A stretch of 64,000 nt of DNA from Arenibaculum pallidiluteum (GTDB lineage: Bacteria; Pseudomonadota; Alphaproteobacteria; Azospirillales; Azospirillaceae): assembly GCF_017355985.1 (NCBI RefSeq), contig NZ_JAFIQU010000003.1, forward strand, positions 231,884 to 295,883, written 5' to 3'. Below the pieces are notes generated by a model. It had not been told where the DNA came from, did not search any database, and saw only the letters and a program-made list of their open reading frames with translations. Positions 61,095 to 64,000 of the stretch are shown here, one piece after another. The position numbers and the translations under genes are program-made. Within the stretch, counting starts at the first letter, position 1. Every line of letters begins with the position of its first letter.

Positions 61095-61326
61095 GGTCTT
61101 GCTTTTTCTGCGTCAACGCGCGGAACAGCACCAGTAACACCGCTGGATCACCCAGTCGGGCCCGGTGCACCCCGCCCAGAAATGAAGGCCGCTATTTCGG
61201 CGCGTTCTGCTCCGGGGTCAAGTCCTTTCATGACCGTTTTTTTAAAAGGCAGGCCTGCGCGGCGGGGAAGACACGCAGGCTCGGACGGCCTTGCGACACG
61301 GCCGCCCAACGCGCCCGGGGGATGGC

Positions 61327-61656
61327 TCATGCCGCGTCCCGGGCCGCGATCCCAGGCGGCGCGCCGGGCCCGTCGCCGGCGATCCGGTCCCACTGGCCAT
61401 GGTCCAGGACGCCGAGGACCCCATGTTGCGCATCGAGCAGGATCAGCGCACCGTTCACGACCTCGACCGAGTGGGCATCGGCGTAGAAGGTGCCGCCCGG
61501 GGTCTCGATGCGCCAGACCGTGGGATGCTCGCAGGGCTCGGGGCCCGCCCAGGCCTCCTCCGGGAAGATCGCTTCCGGATCGATGCTCGTGGAGGGCGGC
61601 CGGGAGGCCCGGGACGGAGGCTGCAGGGCAGGGGCGCGCTTCAGGAAGCCGAACAT
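61327..61656 (-). CDS. Hypothetical protein, 109 residues
   Basis: The start MFGFLKRAPALQPPSRASRP is basic and Pro-rich, followed by a strand-rich region (VWRIETPGGTFYADAHSVEV, ALILLDAQHGVLGVL). ATG at 61656 has GAGGA eight bases upstream; an earlier in-frame ATG is 61677. No family recognised. It begins 10 bp after the upstream small gene, in the same direction. Confidence 0.5.
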   Translation of the reverse strand: MFGFLKRAPALQPPSRASRPPSTSIDPEAIFPEEAWAGPEPCEHPTVWRIETPGGTFYADAHSVEVVNGALILLDAQHGVLGVLDHGQWDRIAGDGPGAPPGIAARDAA

Positions 61657-61666
61657 CGCGCCGTCC

Positions 61667-61843
61667 TCAGCCGACATACCGGCGCGGGCCGGCGATGTCG
61701 CTGCGGACCTGGGACAGGCGCGCGGATACGCCATTGATCACCGCCACGTGCTGCGGCAGCAGCGCCGCCGCGCGGCGGACCAGGGCCTGCGCCTCGGCGA
61801 GGAGTTCTTCGGCATGAAGGGTCACGGCCTCCGGGTCATGCAT
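61667..61843 (-). CDS. Hypothetical small protein, 58 residues
   Basis: ATG at 61843 with GGAGG five bases upstream. The product MHDPEAVTLHAEELLAEAQA, then ALLPQHVAVINGVSARLSQV looks like a helical pair. No family recognised. Probably in one operon with the 109-residue gene downstream. Confidence 0.45.
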   Translation of the reverse strand: MHDPEAVTLHAEELLAEAQALVRRAAALLPQHVAVINGVSARLSQVRSDIAGPRRYVG

Positions 61844-61964
61844 CGTCGCCTCCATCGGGTGAGGGAGGCGAAGCCTGCCGCGGGAGGCGGGCCCAAGGCA
61901 CGTGACAAAGAGCGGATTCACGGCAGTCCGCGTGCCGCGTCGGGGCCCGCGAACGGACGTCCCG

Positions 61965-63146
61965 TCAGGGCTGGACGAGGGTGTGGGCCATGTCCGTGTG
62001 GGCCCGCAGGAAGCCCTCCATCGCCAGGGCGATCCCCCCCATGGGCACCGCGTCCGACCCCAGCGGAGACAGCCGGATCCTGACGCGTTCGGCTACCGGC
62101 GCCATGGCGTTCCGGGCAAGGCTGGCCTCCAGCGCGGGCAGGATCAGCGTGGCGACGAGCGACAGGTTGCCGCCGAGCACGACGAGCCCGGGATCCAGGA
62201 TGTTCGCCGCCTGGGCGATCGCGAGTCCGAGATGGCCGCCGACCTCGTCGAGCAGGCCGACCAGAACCGAATCGCCGGCCTCGGCCGCGCGAGCGAGGCT
62301 CTGCAAGTCGCTCTGGGGGTGCCCGCGCTCCGCTGCCTGGGCGAGGATCGCCGACTCGGAGGCATAGCCCTCCAGGCATCCGCGCTTGCCGCAGCCGCAG
62401 GGGCGCCCGTCAGGCACGACGGTGATATGGCCGACTTCGCCCGCGAAGCCGGACGCGCCCCGGTAAAGCCGCCCGCCGAGATAGAGGCCGCCGCCGATGC
62501 CGGAATGTCCGGTGAAGCAGACATAATCGTCGACGTCGCGGCAGCTTCCGAACAGCTTCTCAGCGATCGCCGCGGCCACGGCATCGTTGTCCAGAAAGAC
62601 CGGAGCGCCCAGCACCTCGCGCAGCAGCGGCTGGATCGGCGTGTCCCGCCAACCGAGATTGGGCGCGAGCACCAGCCGGCCGGTCCGGTCCAGCAGCCCG
62701 GGAATGCCGACGCCGATGCCGCGGAGCGGGCCGCAGGCCGCGCTTGCCGCCACCGCCTCCTCGATGCCGGCGCGCAGATGGTCGAGCGCCTGCCCGATGT
62801 CCCGGCTGCCCGGGATCTGGAAGCGGCCGACGACGGTCCCGGCGAGCGTCGCGGCAAGGATCCGGATGATGCCTGGCTCCAGCCGCGCGCCGATCAGGAG
62901 GCCGGCATCGGCCGCTATGGACAGCGCCGACTCGGGCCGGCCGACCCGCGCCTCACGTCGCCGGCCGCCGCGCACGATCAGCCCGTCCGCCATCAGCTGC
63001 GCGACGACGACCGAGGTCGTCGCCTTGTCGAGCCCGGTCAGCCAGACGAGATCCCGCTGCGAGGCGCCGGGATTCGCGCGCAGCGCGTGGAAGACGCGGA
63101 TCACGTTGAGCGCGCGGATCGTCGAGGAGTTCACTATGGCGCGCAT
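61965..63146 (-). CDS. ROK-family transcriptional repressor
   Basis: A 393-residue NagC/XylR-type repressor. N-terminal HTH (SQRDLVWLTGLDKATTSVVV and VVAQLMADGLIVRGG) then the ROK sugar-kinase-like domain: GIGVGIPGLLDRTGRLVLAP (20 residues), active-site-like GHSGIGGGLYLGGRLY, and the zinc-binding CGCGKRGCLEGY. It is divergent from a sugar ABC transporter and likely represses it; a 16-bp palindrome at 63209-63224 is the candidate operator. Confidence 0.92.
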   Translation of the reverse strand: MRAIVNSSTIRALNVIRVFHALRANPGASQRDLVWLTGLDKATTSVVVAQLMADGLIVRGGRRREARVGRPESALSIAADAGLLIGARLEPGIIRILAATLAGTVVGRFQIPGSRDIGQALDHLRAGIEEAVAASAACGPLRGIGVGIPGLLDRTGRLVLAPNLGWRDTPIQPLLREVLGAPVFLDNDAVAAAIAEKLFGSCRDVDDYVCFTGHSGIGGGLYLGGRLYRGASGFAGEVGHITVVPDGRPCGCGKRGCLEGYASESAILAQAAERGHPQSDLQSLARAAEAGDSVLVGLLDEVGGHLGLAIAQAANILDPGLVVLGGNLSLVATLILPALEASLARNAMAPVAERVRIRLSPLGSDAVPMGGIALAMEGFLRAHTDMAHTLVQP

Positions 63147-63181
63147 CGGTCCCCTGGCCCTCCGAGCCCCGCTGCACCCCG

Positions 63182-63224
63182 TTGACGGAGGCCGGGATTG
63201 AGCGTAGCGTCGAATTAGTTCGAC
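63182..63224 (+). promoter_or_regulatory. Promoter with overlapping operator palindrome for the ABC transporter
   Basis: TTGACG (63182-63187) and TAGCGT (63205-63210) are 17 bp apart. GTCGAA-TTAG-TTCGAC (63209-63224) overlaps the -10, a good position for repression by the divergent ROK protein. Confidence 0.45.
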
Positions 63225-63284
63225 CGTCTATCCAATTCGCGTGCCCAACAGAAGGCCGCAGCGGGCGAGCGGGGAGGGTCCTGT

Positions 63285-64000
63285 ATGGCTGAGCCGATCC
63301 TTTCGGCCCAAGGCGTGTCGAAGGTGTTCGGGGCCGTGCAGGTCCTGTTCGGCATCGACTTCGAGTTGCGCCCGGGCGAGGTCCACGCCGTCGTCGGCGA
63401 GAACGGCGCCGGCAAGTCCACCTTCATGAAGATCCTGGCCGGCTACCTGCCGGCGACCGGCGGCACGGTCCGGGTGAACGGCCGCGAGGTCCCGTCCGAG
63501 GGTCCCGGAGCGCGCGAGGCGCTCGGCATCGTCCTGATCCACCAGGAGTTCAACCTGGCGGAGGACCTGACGGTCGAGGAGAACGTCTTCCTCGGGCGCG
63601 AATTGCGGCGCGGGCCGTTCGTGGACCGGAGCGCCATGCGGGCGCGCTGCCGCGCCGTTCTGGACGAGCTGAACTGCCACGTGAACCCTGCCTCGCGGGT
63701 TCGGGACCTTTCGGTCTCGGACAAGCAGATGGTCGAGATCGCGAAGGCGATCTCCCGCGACGTCCGCGTGCTGGTGATGGACGAGCCCACGGCGGTGCTG
63801 ACGGGCGCCGAGACGGCGGTCCTCTTCCGCCTGATCCGCAAGCTCAAGGCGCAAGGCGTGGCCGTCGTCTACATCTCCCACAAGCTCGACGAGGTGAAGG
63901 AGATCTCGGACCGCGTCACGGTCCTGCGCGACGGCCGCCTGATCGCGACGCAGCCAGTCGGAGAGCTGACGCAGGACGCCATCGCCCAGCTCATGGTCGG
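63285..64000 (+). CDS. Sugar ABC transporter ATP-binding protein, 3' end cut by the window
   Basis: First gene of a sugar-uptake operon, continuing past base 64000. 238 codons are visible. The first ABC domain (RbsA/MglA type) has Walker A GENGAGKST, Q-loop LIHQEFNLAEDLTVEENVFL (20 residues), a degenerate signature LSVSDKQMVEIAKA, Walker B VLVMDEPTAVL, and the H-loop ISHKLDEV. A second ABC domain is expected beyond the window. GGGGAGGG precedes the ATG by 7 bp. It is divergent from the ROK repressor. Confidence 0.93.
   Translation, partial: MAEPILSAQGVSKVFGAVQVLFGIDFELRPGEVHAVVGENGAGKSTFMKILAGYLPATGGTVRVNGREVPSEGPGAREALGIVLIHQEFNLAEDLTVEENVFLGRELRRGPFVDRSAMRARCRAVLDELNCHVNPASRVRDLSVSDKQMVEIAKAISRDVRVLVMDEPTAVLTGAETAVLFRLIRKLKAQGVAVVYISHKLDEVKEISDRVTVLRDGRLIATQPVGELTQDAIAQLMV

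Noticed and set aside
61218-61223. TTGACC upstream of the sigma-factor gene as a promoter
   Set aside because: No acceptable -10 at 16-18 bp spacing could be found.

Overview
The window is high-GC DNA (by eye about 70 percent) with tightly packed genes on both strands, many ATGA start/stop overlaps and several GTG and TTG starts. The gene set points to an alphaproteobacterium, most likely of the Rhodospirillales or a nearby order: it has the cell-cycle regulator GcrA, the general-stress regulator PhyR, a eukaryote-like NADP isocitrate dehydrogenase, a periplasmic Tat-exported formate dehydrogenase with its usual alphaproteobacterial DUF neighbours, and alphaproteobacteria-restricted small proteins. 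No insertion sequence, phage gene, CRISPR array or rRNA was seen.

Layout. 1-14 kb is housekeeping: the end of an MTA/SAH nucleosidase gene, alaS, a MoxR/CoxE-type ATPase-VWA pair, gcrA, icd, a LOG-family nucleotide hydrolase, a LysM envelope protein, the psd-pssA phospholipid pair with a third CDP-alcohol phosphatidyltransferase, a methyltransferase and small membrane proteins. 14-22.5 kb carries an SDR oxidoreductase, a PAS histidine kinase, PhyR, small stress-type proteins and a secreted WD40 propeller fused to cytochrome c. 22.5-35.8 kb is a formate dehydrogenase island: a ferredoxin-like 664-residue protein, a ligase-like protein, DUF6505, DUF6352, DUF3305, DUF3306, then a structured leader followed by TorD chaperone, a Tat mini-protein, FdhA, FdhB, FdhC and a 44-residue membrane peptide. 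FdhD and MobA, which make the Mo-bisMGD cofactor usable, are encoded on the opposite strand. 35.8-37.3 kb holds DUF502 and UppP.

37.3-44.6 kb is the most unusual part: a tight seven-gene minus-strand operon encoding an actinobacterial-type inositol-3-phosphate synthase, histidine phosphatase, CgeB-like glycosyltransferase, nucleotidyltransferase, SAM methyltransferase, a glycoside hydrolase whose TIM-barrel segments appear in circularly permuted order, and a protein joining a phosphoribosyltransferase-like half to a kinase-like half. The enzymes fit assembly of a methylated, inositol-linked glycoside or glycan, but the product cannot be read from sequence. A perfect 20-bp dyad lies just upstream of the operon.

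45-64 kb returns to dispersed metabolism: a metallo-beta-lactamase-fold protein with altered metal ligands, a DUF4142 protein, a cluster of four tRNA genes (Asn, Thr, Gly, Thr) with a readable promoter, a cupin, an Lrp regulator divergent from a lysine-degradation pair (lysine/saccharopine dehydrogenase-like plus AmaB-like aldehyde dehydrogenase) followed by a D-threonine-aldolase-like enzyme, DedA, a DEDDh exonuclease, kynureninase and tryptophan 2,3-dioxygenase, an RluA pseudouridine synthase with a HAD phosphatase, an RpoD-like sigma factor without region 1.1, and a ROK repressor divergent from a sugar ABC transporter gene that runs off the end. All calls are from reading the sequence and from memory of families; no search was run.
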